IMG/VR virus record: IMGVR_UViG_3300021513_000003
Span: 1 to 52,035 of that record
From: a virus
Length of the DNA: 52,035 nucleotides
Reading direction: 5' to 3' (one strand)
The notes under the pieces were generated by a model. The model saw nothing but the letters and a program-made list of their open reading frames with translations. It searched no databases and was not told the origin of the DNA. A program made the position numbers and the translations under genes. This document shows, piece after piece, positions 19,501 through 27,573 of this stretch (position 1 is the first letter of the stretch; each line of letters begins with the position of its first letter).

Positions 19501-22248
19501 AACAGTTTCTAAGAATGATACACCTGCTGAAGATGCGACAGCAGCCACATATCCCAAAGCAGTTCTCAATCCTTCCATAGACAATCTACTTTTTGTAATT
19601 GCATTAAACAAAATGTCTCCAATTTCATCGGCTTTATCAGCTGCAAATCCCCAAGACCTGATAACTACCATTATTGCATTCGCAGCATCTCTTACACTAG
19701 ATTTAGTTACCATTGCCAATTTAGCAGCGGTCTCAGTTATTTTCATAGTTTCTTTGGCAGAAAAACCCGCCTTGGCAACTTCAATTCCAACTTCTGATAA
19801 TTCTCTAATTGAATAAACTGTCTGTAAGCTCAAATTATGAAATGATTCGGCCAATCTATCTACATCAGCGGCACTTGCCTGTGCAATAGCTCTAATTGCA
19901 GCCAAATTCCTTTGAAATTCAGCAAGTTGGCTTACAACATCTAATAAGTTCATATAAACCATCCAGAATAAACGTAACTGGACAAACCAACTCATACGCA
20001 TTAAGTCCAATAATCGTGCGCCTGCTTCTCTTCTTAATATAGCTCTAGATTTCCTAGCATATGTTTCCAAAGCACCATGTAATTGCGTTAACTGTTTCAT
20101 CACAGTTTCAATTGCAGGGCCAAATTGACCTTTTAGTGCTTCGGTATTCATAATTACAACTTTTTCTAAATTAGTCCAGAAGGTTAATAATTGCTGTGGA
20201 GTCATATATTTGGCTATTGCTCTAGCAGCAACATTCATATTTTTAAGGTCTGTGCCTGATCTAACCAAAATCTGTTGTAAATCACGCCAAACTCTTAATA
20301 TTGGTTCTGTAATTGGTCTTAACCTAGCAGTTCTTTGATATATTTTACTAAGTTCTTCGTTTGATTTTCCAATGAATCGTGCCATTGCTTCATGAATTGG
20401 AACGGTTTCATCTAAAGCACCACCCATTTTAACATATTTGTTCAACAAGGATTCCATTTGGCGATTTAATAGCTCAAGTTGAGTTAATTTAGTAATATGT
20501 TGCTGAACATCTTGTTTGCTCAAATTCAATAAATGCAGTCTAGTTCCATGAATTCTTTGGTTAGTAACAGCTATTTGATCTAAAAGTTGTGTTAATTTTT
20601 TGGATTCGGCAACATCAGCAGCAATAGCTCGTTTTTCTAATAATTCACCACGTAATGCAACCAATCTATTTTCAATTTCAAATTGCTCAGTTTCTTTTTT
20701 AGTTAAACTTACAGCAGCTTCAAGTGTTTTTATCTGATCTTGAAGCAGTTTAACTTCTTGTTCTAATGACAAAACTCCTTGATTTCTTAATTCATTTAAT
20801 CTTTCAACGCTTTGCACCGCTGATTGTACAAATTTAGGTTGTGCGGCTAATATATCAGAAATTGCTTTTTGAGCTGGAACACCTGCTTTAACGGCAGCAA
20901 TAACTTCATTCATTAACTTAGTATAATTTTCCAATGGATTAATACCTGCTGTTAATAAAGCTATATAAGTAGATGTATTCTTTATCAAACTTTCTTGGAC
21001 TTTTTCACGTGCCAAATCAACGGCTGCCATTTCCTTCAAAGTTTGAATATTTTTTATATTTAGATTATTTTCTTCCAAAGCAGTACGTAAAATCTTCTTT
21101 CTTCTAGCAGGCAATCTTTCATATAATGCCAAAATCTGATTTGTCAATTCTATTGTTCTTTCTAATGCAGATGTTCCACCGAAAACTGATTCTATGGCAC
21201 GTACTTTCTTTAATTTATTTAATTCTGCAACTAATGCTTTAGCGTATTCTGTCATATTTAAATATTGCTGTAATAACTTGCGGTTTCCAGTTCCGGTCAG
21301 TAAAACTGTATCTTTTATTCTATTCAATAAATTATTATGTGCTTCTAATGCATTAGTACCAGTTCTTAAACTAGTCAAATATTGTTGATATGCTTCCCGT
21401 AACATTTGTGTACTTCTCAATCGCTCAAGTTCTGCCTGACGCATTGCCAATGTAGCCTGATATCGCCTTGGTTCGATTTGATTGGCAACATTCAATAAAG
21501 AAATTTCCTGTTGCAATAGATTTATTCTTTCATTTATGGGAAGCATTCCTTGACGACGAATTTGTGCTAATCTTTGCGCTTCATCTTTTAATTGCCTAAC
21601 TATATTCGCTTCTTTTAATAAATCTGTGACAACTTCCAATTCGGTAACGCCATGCATTCTGGCAATTCTTACAACAGCATTCATTATATTTCTATAATTT
21701 TGGTAAACATTCATTCCACGTGCAATTGCATCTATTGAAGTAGAAATTGTCTCCTTCAATACAGCTTCCATTTCAATCCTTTGCCTAGCCAAATTTAGAT
21801 TTTCTGCATTAACCTTTTTCTGTGACAATAACTTATCAGTTTGTTGTTCAAGTGTTTTTAAAACATTTGCGTAGGCTTCTTGAAGTTGAAATACTTTTTC
21901 CAAATTGGGTGTTTGCCCACTTCTTAATATTTCTTGAAATTTAATTTTAAATTCATCTAAAGACCTTATTATTTTCCTAAAAGGTTCAGCAGAAATCCCT
22001 AATTCGGTAAATATTCGGGATTTAATATAAAGTGAATCTATCTGATTTAAGATAATAGAAATTGCTTTAGACACATTTAAGAAGGGATCTGCTCTAAAGA
22101 ATGCACCAGCAGAAAATTTACGTTCTAGACCAACTAATAAAGCATCAAACTTCTCTAATGCTTCTTCAAGTTCTTTTAGACCAGCAGTTAGATGTTCTAA
22201 TCCCTTTGCATCAAATCTAAATAGATATCTTAGACCGCCAAGTTCCAT
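16582..22248 (-). CDS. Tail tape measure protein
   Basis: 1888 residues, the length determinant of the tail tube. Residues 1-770 are long helical coiled-coil sequence. Residues about 770-1000 contain the TP901-type core: FQRNLAAIRAIAQASAADVD, LSEVGIEVAKAGFSAKE, LGYVAAVASSAGVSF and VYLRSLLMRLTAPT. Hydrophobic, probably membrane-active segments lie near 1075-1115 (AGIAIAIVGLSGIVSVLLG) and 1140-1155 (FLLTVAVVTILFVVG). After more coiled coil, the motif GDRIPALLEPGEFVLKKKV near 1790 is characteristic of tape measure C-termini. It follows the chaperone genes, as in most long-tailed phages. By the usual relation of about 0.15 nm per residue the tail would be about 280 nm; that is inference. Confidence 0.95.
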   Translation of the reverse strand: MELGGLRYLFRFDAKGLEHLTAGLKELEEALEKFDALLVGLERKFSAGAFFRADPFLNVSKAISIILNQIDSLYIKSRIFTELGISAEPFRKIIRSLDEFKIKFQEILRSGQTPNLEKVFQLQEAYANVLKTLEQQTDKLLSQKKVNAENLNLARQRIEMEAVLKETISTSIDAIARGMNVYQNYRNIMNAVVRIARMHGVTELEVVTDLLKEANIVRQLKDEAQRLAQIRRQGMLPINERINLLQQEISLLNVANQIEPRRYQATLAMRQAELERLRSTQMLREAYQQYLTSLRTGTNALEAHNNLLNRIKDTVLLTGTGNRKLLQQYLNMTEYAKALVAELNKLKKVRAIESVFGGTSALERTIELTNQILALYERLPARRKKILRTALEENNLNIKNIQTLKEMAAVDLAREKVQESLIKNTSTYIALLTAGINPLENYTKLMNEVIAAVKAGVPAQKAISDILAAQPKFVQSAVQSVERLNELRNQGVLSLEQEVKLLQDQIKTLEAAVSLTKKETEQFEIENRLVALRGELLEKRAIAADVAESKKLTQLLDQIAVTNQRIHGTRLHLLNLSKQDVQQHITKLTQLELLNRQMESLLNKYVKMGGALDETVPIHEAMARFIGKSNEELSKIYQRTARLRPITEPILRVWRDLQQILVRSGTDLKNMNVAARAIAKYMTPQQLLTFWTNLEKVVIMNTEALKGQFGPAIETVMKQLTQLHGALETYARKSRAILRREAGARLLDLMRMSWFVQLRLFWMVYMNLLDVVSQLAEFQRNLAAIRAIAQASAADVDRLAESFHNLSLQTVYSIRELSEVGIEVAKAGFSAKETMKITETAAKLAMVTKSSVRDAANAIMVVIRSWGFAADKADEIGDILFNAITKSRLSMEGLRTALGYVAAVASSAGVSFLETVSAMAVLTNAGVEFSKTGVYLRSLLMRLTAPTDRFKEALAKVGLTAEDVDPRLHSLAEIFKLMHERAFDVADAIEGVGIRGSTAFAILLSQSQYLPILNESLKMTGTVTNALSLYMNNLVTQLALFKNAFIGMSRAIFEGMAMPLKGIIVTLTDFMNLLASGRGKVVAEIAGIAIAIVGLSGIVSVLLGKVIKFIATLKLLKDIIALIRGEIIAINVVTRNWRFLLTVAVVTILFVVGKLKLMNKFMEGMVETTRDLTEAQQLLFQTITKIGKAELVYNNITKAMAKYKKGMISLNELKKITVQELSKMGDSMAYYVDLIKKSKDPLKAIAAAIGVLGLVLFDLKEKAEEARKKIEELQKELKEKLNKQIKKTIEETVKLMKALSRWGKLVEASDVENLIDRINKLSELLRVLGEDISPVVLAELEKLFKWLLILAARGKLSSENIRSLVVALSQLILAIPEDKRAGILKFFTNLLVKLVLMRKISKKDFIEIAKAMREWAALLPDKQAIEFLSILMRLCEAMGVYKQVFGDIGKLSKVKIPIAEQLKKIRDELTKLEPFEAYTRIRIRMINREISAMRRQREEYQRQVNALNVLIGMKQTWMRTSIQANEEAFAAEERRWMRWEGLTQQEIKTAEQAQRLIDYAHSREFRAQELHVKALDYREKALSYYRKAADYARKGDVQAARAALSQANFFWQTSEQYYGLTERNLQRAISILQQIPEGLKTPEVKHFIDMLRDDLDDIAERRARDIEDIKDAESDSLDMLMREREEYEKLIDQLDKEIERQEKIVKKFQDALDNISRLKSEFEAIQKIKDIYPKVDFRDLNQLMKILEAYIKKLEKALELQKQLGKTKPAGTPPSAPTGMQTGGLVTGFGTGDRIPALLEPGEFVLKKKVAESYGLKFLNALNNLQFPKEMFTPYQGGGEVQTTEGIKRTVNLNLVIGTETFPVVTSEEVANKLEKFLTRKRLVGRNA

Positions 22249-22251
22249 TTA

Positions 22252-22461
22252 TTATCCTCTCCTTCTTTTTCTTTTGCGATATGGAAGTCCTTTTTCTTTA
22301 GTTTTTGCAAAATCCCTTAGTTGTTTAAGCGTCATTTGACTAGCAAGACGCTTAATTATTGATCTTAAATTTTTAGGTATATCTGATAATTTTAATGTTC
22401 CTTTCTTATAGGCATAAGCCATTGCAAATAGTCTATGCTGAGCTTTTGAGACGCTTGGCAT
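22252..22461 (-). CDS. Small basic protein, DUF3008-like
   Basis: 69 residues, strongly basic. The N-terminus MPSVSKAQHRLFAMAYAYKKG and the motif DFAKTKEKGLPYRKR match the small phage/bacterial family described as DUF3008, whose members start with SKAQxRxM and end with TKHKGLP. Function unknown; the Arg/Lys-rich tail suggests nucleic acid contact. It lies between the chaperone and the tape measure, with a GAGG site before its ATG. In other phages the family is found in varied places, so a tail role is not certain. Confidence 0.65.
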   Translation of the reverse strand: MPSVSKAQHRLFAMAYAYKKGTLKLSDIPKNLRSIIKRLASQMTLKQLRDFAKTKEKGLPYRKRKRRRG

Positions 22462-22466
22462 ATTAA

Positions 22467-22754
22467 TTACCTCTTCACTTTAAGTTTAATCTTAGAACCT
22501 AACTTCAAGACTTCTTTTGAAATATCTTCCGTCTTTATTTCTAGAGAATCAAAAACTTTTTTCCAAGTTGATTCCATCTTTTTAAGACCTTCTTTTGTCA
22601 AATCATGGCTGGTATATCCAGTTAATCTTAAAATATTAGCAAGAAATTGTTTTTCAGATAACTTCTGCTTGGTAATTTCATTAAAAAACAGATAAATTTG
22701 CGGAATGGAATACTGATATTTTATATCGCTAAAGCGATGACCATTGCTAATCAA
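22467..22754 (-). CDS. Tail assembly chaperone second frame (T part of G-T fusion)
   Basis: 95 residues if read alone from a poor TTG start at 22754 that lacks a ribosome site. The same frame is open upstream (adding VGLGTIFQV before the TTG) through the lysine-codon run that ends the preceding gene, so it is most probably expressed by -1 frameshifting as the C-terminal extension of the first chaperone. The sequence HRFSDIKYQYSIPQIYLFFN resembles the C-terminal domain of GT-type chaperones that hold the tape measure during assembly. The C-terminus is basic. Position directly before the tape measure fits. Confidence 0.75.
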   Translation of the reverse strand: MISNGHRFSDIKYQYSIPQIYLFFNEITKQKLSEKQFLANILRLTGYTSHDLTKEGLKKMESTWKKVFDSLEIKTEDISKEVLKLGSKIKLKVKR

Positions 22755-22777
22755 AACTTGGAAAATCGTACCTAATC

Positions 22778-23209
22778 CTACTTTTTCTTTTTCTTCTTTT
22801 CTTCTTTCGGTTTCTGATTCTCTTCCTTCAAGCCTGCGCCGAAAAAATCCATTAACAAGTCCTTATTTACATTCCAAATAGCAAAAATTAATTGAAATCC
22901 TTCTTTGGGAGTCAGATTATAGATTTCCTTTCTGGGATGAATCTCTTTTATATTTCCATTTTCATCCCTAGGGTTTACTGCATGATAGATTATATCAATG
23001 AATTCTTCGGAACTTGCAAGATAGATTTTTAAAAGGAGGGGAATATTATTGGTGATATCTAAATCGACAGTACGTATTCCAAAAGAAATTAATCTTTCGG
23101 CAATACGCTCGAAGGAAGGAGTTAAATCAATTAATTGGCCAAAACTAAATGGCTTAACTGTAAATTTTCCAATCTTAACTTCTGGAAATAAAACTTTAGT
23201 TTCATCCAT
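22778..23209 (-). CDS. Tail assembly chaperone (G protein)
   Basis: 143 residues. Starts MDETKVLFPEVKIGKF and contains helical sequence with LLLKIYLASSEEFIDIIYHA, typical of the first tail chaperone of long-tailed phages. It lies between the tail tube protein and the tape measure and ends in a run of lysine codons and a TAG stop. The run (AAG AAA AAG AAA AAG TAG) is a natural slippage site for shifting into the next frame; only a small fraction of ribosomes would be expected to shift. The ATG has a modest GAGG-type site. Confidence 0.8.
   Translation of the reverse strand: MDETKVLFPEVKIGKFTVKPFSFGQLIDLTPSFERIAERLISFGIRTVDLDITNNIPLLLKIYLASSEEFIDIIYHAVNPRDENGNIKEIHPRKEIYNLTPKEGFQLIFAIWNVNKDLLMDFFGAGLKEENQKPKEEKKKKKK
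22781..22787 (-). other. Candidate -1 ribosomal frameshift site
   Basis: The minus strand reads G AAA AAG immediately before the TAG stop of the G-type chaperone. A -1 slip here places ribosomes in the frame of the 22467-22754 reading frame, which is open at this point. An equal GAAAAAG lies six bases upstream (22787-22793), so slippage could occur at either. It is not the optimal A AAA AAG heptamer, but a lysine-codon slip site at this exact location matches the G/GT arrangement of lambda-like phages. Confidence 0.6.
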
Positions 23210-23228
23210 ATTCTATTACCTCAACTTC

Positions 23229-23284
23229 TATCCCTGCATCCACAGGGATAAACTTTTTTTAAGGGCCAGCTAAAACTGGCCCTT
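23229..23284 (-). other. Two adjacent hairpins between tail tube and chaperone genes
   Basis: Perfect inverted repeats TATCCCTG/CAGGGATA (23229-23250, 6-base loop) and AAGGGCCAG/CTGGCCCTT (23261-23284, 6-base loop). Reading the transcribed (minus) strand, the GC-rich hairpin comes first and is followed by A residues, not U, so it is a poor intrinsic terminator in that direction. It may act as a partial attenuator or RNA stabiliser that keeps tail tube mRNA more abundant than chaperone mRNA. Confidence 0.6.
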
Positions 23285-23306
23285 TTATTAAATAAGATTC
23301 AAATAA

Positions 23307-24437
23307 TTATGATAAATCACACACAAACAAATAGCCATAAGGAATGTCAACATAAGGGGTTCTGTCTTTTAATTGTGCTTCATCGTCCCTTAAAACTGTT
23401 AAGGTTAATGTATAATTAAGCCATGCATCTGTTGCGAAATCTAGACTACCAGAGGGAATCAAACTGCATCTTGGAATTATATGAACCAAATCATGTCCAA
23501 TATCAGTTGTGGAAATAATAGCAGCAGCTCCATCCATAGCTATAATCGACTGTGGTGTTCCTACTACTGTATAGCCAAAAACGTCTGTATCATATTTGAC
23601 CCAATCAAAAGAATTGAATATATATTCTATATTGGCAGTTGCCCAATTGCTTCCAGATACTGGATTTTTCATTTCATCCAATAACTTTACTTTCTTATTC
23701 ATTGCAAAATCAGCAGTAGCACCAGTACCTGCTGGTTTTAGGAAACTCCACAAAAGTGGAGAATCCTGATTTGGATTCCAAGTATCCCAATTACCATTAC
23801 AATCAACATATGCAATATGACCAGCCAAATTGGCCCAATTTCCGACTGGATTCTTGGCAATTATAAATGCATAACTGTGGTCATTTGCACAAGGTGGATT
23901 TCCGCTTCCACCTTTTGATTTCCACAAAGCTTCAATATAAGACTTAGCTTTTGAAGGATCATTCAATTTCTTCGTTACTACGCAAATAGTTTCGGATTCA
24001 GAACCATAGAAAGTTTTTCCAGTTACTTTCAAATCGGAAACTGTTAAATCAATTTCACTACCAACGATGAAACGATTCATATTTTTTTCATCCACTTCTG
24101 CCAATGTCAATTCATAAGTAATAGGTCTGCTTAGAACTACCTGCTTATCTAATTGTCTGATTCCTTCTATACTTGCATAATGTTCCAGTGTAGTTACATC
24201 GCCGCCAACTGTTGCTTCTTCCAAATTTCCTAAATAAGTTTTTGCCAATATTTCATCCCTAGTTCCTACTATATTACCATAGGAATTTTTCACATTTCCA
24301 CTAGCATCAGTTATTCCAAATATAGCATTGGCTAATGCAAGCCAATCAACCTGCATTTCTTTACTAGCTTCTGTTTTGCAAGCAAAATAAACTCTGGGAA
24401 CACTAATGGTATAATTATCAGGTGTTCGCAATGCCAT
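23307..24437 (-). CDS. Major tail (tube) protein, paralogue B
   Basis: 376 residues. It aligns with the preceding 511-residue gene along both ends: YLGNLEEATVGGDVTTLEHY with YLGNLTDMSIGGDITAQEH near residue 70, ITYELTLAEVDEKNMNRFI with its counterpart near 110, and IIPRCSLIPSGSLDF near 325. This is the layout of long-tail tube subunits. It directly precedes the hairpins, chaperones and tape measure, which is the usual place of the major tail protein. Which of the two copies is the main tube subunit cannot be told from sequence. Confidence 0.75.
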   Translation of the reverse strand: MALRTPDNYTISVPRVYFACKTEASKEMQVDWLALANAIFGITDASGNVKNSYGNIVGTRDEILAKTYLGNLEEATVGGDVTTLEHYASIEGIRQLDKQVVLSRPITYELTLAEVDEKNMNRFIVGSEIDLTVSDLKVTGKTFYGSESETICVVTKKLNDPSKAKSYIEALWKSKGGSGNPPCANDHSYAFIIAKNPVGNWANLAGHIAYVDCNGNWDTWNPNQDSPLLWSFLKPAGTGATADFAMNKKVKLLDEMKNPVSGSNWATANIEYIFNSFDWVKYDTDVFGYTVVGTPQSIIAMDGAAAIISTTDIGHDLVHIIPRCSLIPSGSLDFATDAWLNYTLTLTVLRDDEAQLKDRTPYVDIPYGYLFVCDLS

Positions 24438-24469
24438 AATTTTTAACCCCCAAATTTAAAATTTATATA

Positions 24470-26005
24470 TTAAAGCATGAAGTAAGAGATAAAACCACCT
24501 GCTGAAATATCAACAGATGTTGCTATTTCAGGAATTGTATATCCTACTAATTTCTGTATTGCTAAGACAAAACCACCCGTCATCCAATCATCACTTGCAA
24601 AGTTTATTGTTCCATTAGGTCTTAAAGCAGCCTTTGGAATTACCCAATAGAAAGATGTCCCAAGTTTAGTTCTGAATACTAACATTGCACAACCTTCAAC
24701 TATCTGTTTTCCTTCGCCAACAACCATTGTCATAAGTGTAGAATTAACCTTTGTCCAGAAGTAACTTGACCAACCTAAGAGATAACCTGTAACTTCCACT
24801 TTACCACTTGGTACATAATTTGCATCTGTGTAATATTCAACAGTTACTGAATATGTTCCGTCTGAGACAGCTTTAAATACCAATGTTAATTTTGCATTAT
24901 ATGGTGAATTAGCTGTCTTATATTCTATTTTACTACCACTATCTAAGAAAGTAGCTGTACCACTTTCTATTTTTAATGGTGATTCAAAATTTCCACCGCC
25001 ATTATCAGATGTATCATCATAATAAACTTCAGTTGTAGAACCATCACTTACTGTAACCTTAATACCTTTTCTAAATATAGTTCCATAAAGCTCAATATAT
25101 TTAGTCTGACTTGCTGGATTTACATAAGATGCAGTTTCGGTAAATTTTTCTGCATTTGTTCTATCGCCTATTACTTTATTTGCTGGAATTCCACCATTAT
25201 AATTTTCATCAACTACTAACATTTTAACTTTACTGCTTAAATTAGTATCGGCATAAGAATAATCACTTCCATCCATACCAGCTGGCCAATTTTTTATTTC
25301 CATCTTTTCTGTTACAGAATTATATTCAAAGTAGGCACAAATAATACGATTAGAATAAGGTTTTAAAGCATCATCCAATGAATCTTTTAATGCATTTCCT
25401 ACTAAGAAATAAAAAACGCCTTTTAGATTTTCAATTATTTTTCCTTGCTCATCTAATTTATTTGTTAGAAGTTCAGCTAAATTAGATTCAAATGTAGATG
25501 CATCTGTATAACCAGTTATTTTATCATTGATTACAGCAACATAATCTTCAGCATAATCGCCACCAGATTCCTTAGTGGATTTTGCTGTAATATATTCATA
25601 TGCAGGATAGCTAATTTCAGATGCACCAAAGAATTTCTTCAAATTTTCTTTATGAATTTCATCAAAACTAAAAGTTAATTCTATGCTTCTCTGAATGACT
25701 TTTCTTTTATCAACAACATTAATACCGTCCTTATTAACAGTATGTTCCTGAGCGGTAATATCACCGCCAATAGACATATCTGTTAAATTACCTAGATATG
25801 CACCTTCTAAAATTTCTTCAGGTGTTAACCCTGTATCTTCTTTCTTTGCATTTCTAACCTTTCCATTAGTATCAGTTATTCCACTATATGCACGTGCCAA
25901 TGCCATTGTATCAACAACGCCAGACTTATCAAAATCTTCTACTGGATAAAAATACAAAAGGGGCATTCCTAATGTATAAAACTTAGAACTTCTAGTTTCT
26001 GGCAT
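24470..26005 (-). CDS. Major tail (tube) protein, paralogue A with inserted domain
   Basis: 511 residues; ATG with AAAGGAGG. Homologous to the following gene at the N-terminal (residues about 40-130) and C-terminal (residues about 440-490, VIPKAALRPNGTINF) regions. About 130 extra residues in the middle include an Ig-like stretch around YIELYGTIFRKGIKVTVSDG and LVFKAVSDGTYSVTVEYY, which is likely displayed on the tube surface. Two tube-type proteins in tandem, one decorated, could form a mixed or capped tube. Tail function is inferred from position and paralogy. Confidence 0.7.
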   Translation of the reverse strand: MPETRSSKFYTLGMPLLYFYPVEDFDKSGVVDTMALARAYSGITDTNGKVRNAKKEDTGLTPEEILEGAYLGNLTDMSIGGDITAQEHTVNKDGINVVDKRKVIQRSIELTFSFDEIHKENLKKFFGASEISYPAYEYITAKSTKESGGDYAEDYVAVINDKITGYTDASTFESNLAELLTNKLDEQGKIIENLKGVFYFLVGNALKDSLDDALKPYSNRIICAYFEYNSVTEKMEIKNWPAGMDGSDYSYADTNLSSKVKMLVVDENYNGGIPANKVIGDRTNAEKFTETASYVNPASQTKYIELYGTIFRKGIKVTVSDGSTTEVYYDDTSDNGGGNFESPLKIESGTATFLDSGSKIEYKTANSPYNAKLTLVFKAVSDGTYSVTVEYYTDANYVPSGKVEVTGYLLGWSSYFWTKVNSTLMTMVVGEGKQIVEGCAMLVFRTKLGTSFYWVIPKAALRPNGTINFASDDWMTGGFVLAIQKLVGYTIPEIATSVDISAGGFISYFML

Positions 26006-26019
26006 ATTTTAAACCTCCT

Positions 26020-26415
26020 TTAATCTTTCAACAAAGCTTTGAAGGAAATTGCAAAACATCTACAACCGCCTGAAATAGAAGATATTATTTCAGGCTGCGA
26101 ATCTAAAGCTAAAATCTTTCCATTAATAATTTCTTCATTTGCGTTTAATCTTTTCAAAATCAAATTTAAAGCATCAAAAGCATTTCTTGGCCTTCTATGA
26201 CAAGCAACGATTAAAAATCCAGGATAAAATCTTATATTATCAACATTTGGTGAACTACCACCTATCGGCACAACATAAACAGCTTCTTCATTACTTTCAT
26301 ATAAATCCGAAATTGCTAAAAAAAATGCTTTAGCATGAATTTTTTTTCCAAATGCTTGATTTATTATATCAGATTCTTCTAAAGAATTCAAGTATTCAAC
26401 TATTTTGTAAATCAT
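26020..26415 (-). CDS. Probable tail terminator / completion protein
   Basis: 131 residues. A helical start (IYKIVEYLNSLEESDII) and central strands VYVVPIGGSS and GFLIVACHRRP, followed by a helix (AFDALNLILKRLN) and final strands, match the general outline of tail terminator proteins, and it sits just before the tail tube genes as these do. The ATG overlaps the upstream stop as ATGA, and an AAGGGA ribosome site is inside the upstream gene. No diagnostic motif, so the call rests on gene order plus secondary-structure pattern. Confidence 0.55.
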   Translation of the reverse strand: MIYKIVEYLNSLEESDIINQAFGKKIHAKAFFLAISDLYESNEEAVYVVPIGGSSPNVDNIRFYPGFLIVACHRRPRNAFDALNLILKRLNANEEIINGKILALDSQPEIISSISGGCRCFAISFKALLKD

Positions 26416-27014
26416 GTTAAATCCCTTTTAATTAATTCAGCAACTTTTCTAAATAAATTTTCCAATTCTTCCTGTATAACAGGTGTAAGATTTCTTTCTA
26501 TAATTTCTTTTAATGCTACATTATAATCAATGCCTTGGCCTCTTTCTTCAGGTTCATCACTACGCCATCTTCTATATTCTATAAAACCACCAACAGAATG
26601 GGTTTGATAAAATTTATACCCAGCAAATTTCCTAACTTGGTCAGCTCCAGAAACTGGTGCAGTATCAACACTTGCAACCAAAGGGTAGTCATATGCAATT
26701 CTTGTACGCCAACTTTTGGGATTTTTTCTTCCCCAAATAGGGTTTGGCATCCCTCTTTGGGATTTAGTAACACGTGCAACTTCCCTAGCTTCTAAAAAAA
26801 CCTTACCAGATAACTGCAAAGCACCAGTAGCACAGCCAAGTTGATTAGTAATATTTCTTAAAACTTCTGGGCAAACTAATTGAAAATATAAAAATATTCT
26901 ATCAATTAATCTTTTTCTTATAAATTTTTGAAAAGGCTCTACCTTAAATCTATCTTCAATTTGAACCTTTTCGCCTACTCTTATTGGTTCTCTTTTTACA
27001 TCAAATCTTATCAT
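26412..27014 (-). CDS. Head-tail joining / tail completion protein (HK97 gp10-like position)
   Basis: 200 residues, rich in Arg and aromatic residues. The central SWRTRIAYDYPLVASVDTA and YKFYQTHSVGGFIEYRRW stretch and the long C-terminal helix (residues about 165-200) resemble neck or tail-completion proteins. It overlaps its upstream and downstream neighbours by four bases each (ATGA), in the standard order adaptor - stopper - completion - terminator - tail tube. The specific family assignment is tentative. Confidence 0.5.
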   Translation of the reverse strand: MIRFDVKREPIRVGEKVQIEDRFKVEPFQKFIRKRLIDRIFLYFQLVCPEVLRNITNQLGCATGALQLSGKVFLEAREVARVTKSQRGMPNPIWGRKNPKSWRTRIAYDYPLVASVDTAPVSGADQVRKFAGYKFYQTHSVGGFIEYRRWRSDEPEERGQGIDYNVALKEIIERNLTPVIQEELENLFRKVAELIKRDLT

Positions 27015-27328
27015 ACTATTGTTAATCTTATATATGAAAATTTTCCATCTAAATCAGTTCTTACTCTTATAGCTTCAACTATGTATTCATTATCATTAAC
27101 TTTTACAATATCACCAATCCTAATATCTAATTCTTTATCAATCCAGATATAAGTTCTTGGAATAAAATAATCTTGTAGTCTGCTACGTCTAGGCACATTA
27201 TCTTCTTGAATCCTTACTCCTAAATTTTCATAAATAGTTTGCCTTTCTACTAATGCACCTGTTTCATCTAAAATATCTCTATAAATACTAATTGTAGTAT
27301 TTTTTGCTTTATCAAAAAATGAAAACAT
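27011..27328 (-). CDS. Probable head closure (stopper) protein
   Basis: 105 residues, all-beta in appearance: an N-terminal TTISIYRDILDETGA strand pair, YENLGVRIQED, a polar loop, YIWIDKELDIRIGDIVKV and a C-terminal YIVEAIRVRTD with a final strand. The phrase IRIGDIVKVNDNEYIVEAI is typical of phage head-tail stopper proteins (SPP1 gp16-like), which have an IxxGDxV strand-turn followed by a YxVxxV strand. Gene order supports it. Ribosome site weak; likely coupled to its neighbours. Confidence 0.6.
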   Translation of the reverse strand: MFSFFDKAKNTTISIYRDILDETGALVERQTIYENLGVRIQEDNVPRRSRLQDYFIPRTYIWIDKELDIRIGDIVKVNDNEYIVEAIRVRTDLDGKFSYIRLTIV

Positions 27329-27330
27329 AA

Positions 27331-27567
27331 TTATTTCTTAGATTTTTTCTTTTTTGCAGATTTAGGATAATGATATTTTCCTTTGCTTACATTAACTGCA
27401 AATAAAGCCATCTTTTGTGCATGTCCACCAGCCTTAACAGCAGCATTTATACAAGCTTGGCAAACACCTTTAAATCCATGCTGCTTACACCATCTTTCAA
27501 ACATTCCCCTATGGGAACGTGGAACTGCTTTCCTAATCCAATATTTGGACCTTTTCTTAGCTGCCAT
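27331..27567 (-). CDS. Small basic protein of the connector region
   Basis: 78 residues with a Lys-rich C-terminus (YPKSAKKKKSKK) and a Lys/Arg-rich start (AAKKRSKYWIRKAVPRSHRG). Between them are two cysteines near QACINAAV and a KQHGFKG segment. The pattern (WIxKA, helix, AAxKAGG, basic tail) is shared by small phage proteins found in head modules that may bind packaged DNA. Function unknown. GGGGG site upstream of the ATG. Confidence 0.6.
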   Translation of the reverse strand: MAAKKRSKYWIRKAVPRSHRGMFERWCKQHGFKGVCQACINAAVKAGGHAQKMALFAVNVSKGKYHYPKSAKKKKSKK

Positions 27568-27573
27568 AATTTT

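Noticed and set aside
18770-19816. Longer plus-strand frames opposite the tape measure gene
   Set aside because: They lie antisense to the TP901 core and membrane segments of a clear tape measure gene and show no domain of their own.
23261-23290. Terminator for plus-strand transcription
   Set aside because: The hairpin is followed by T residues in that direction, but no plus-strand gene exists on either side to end there.
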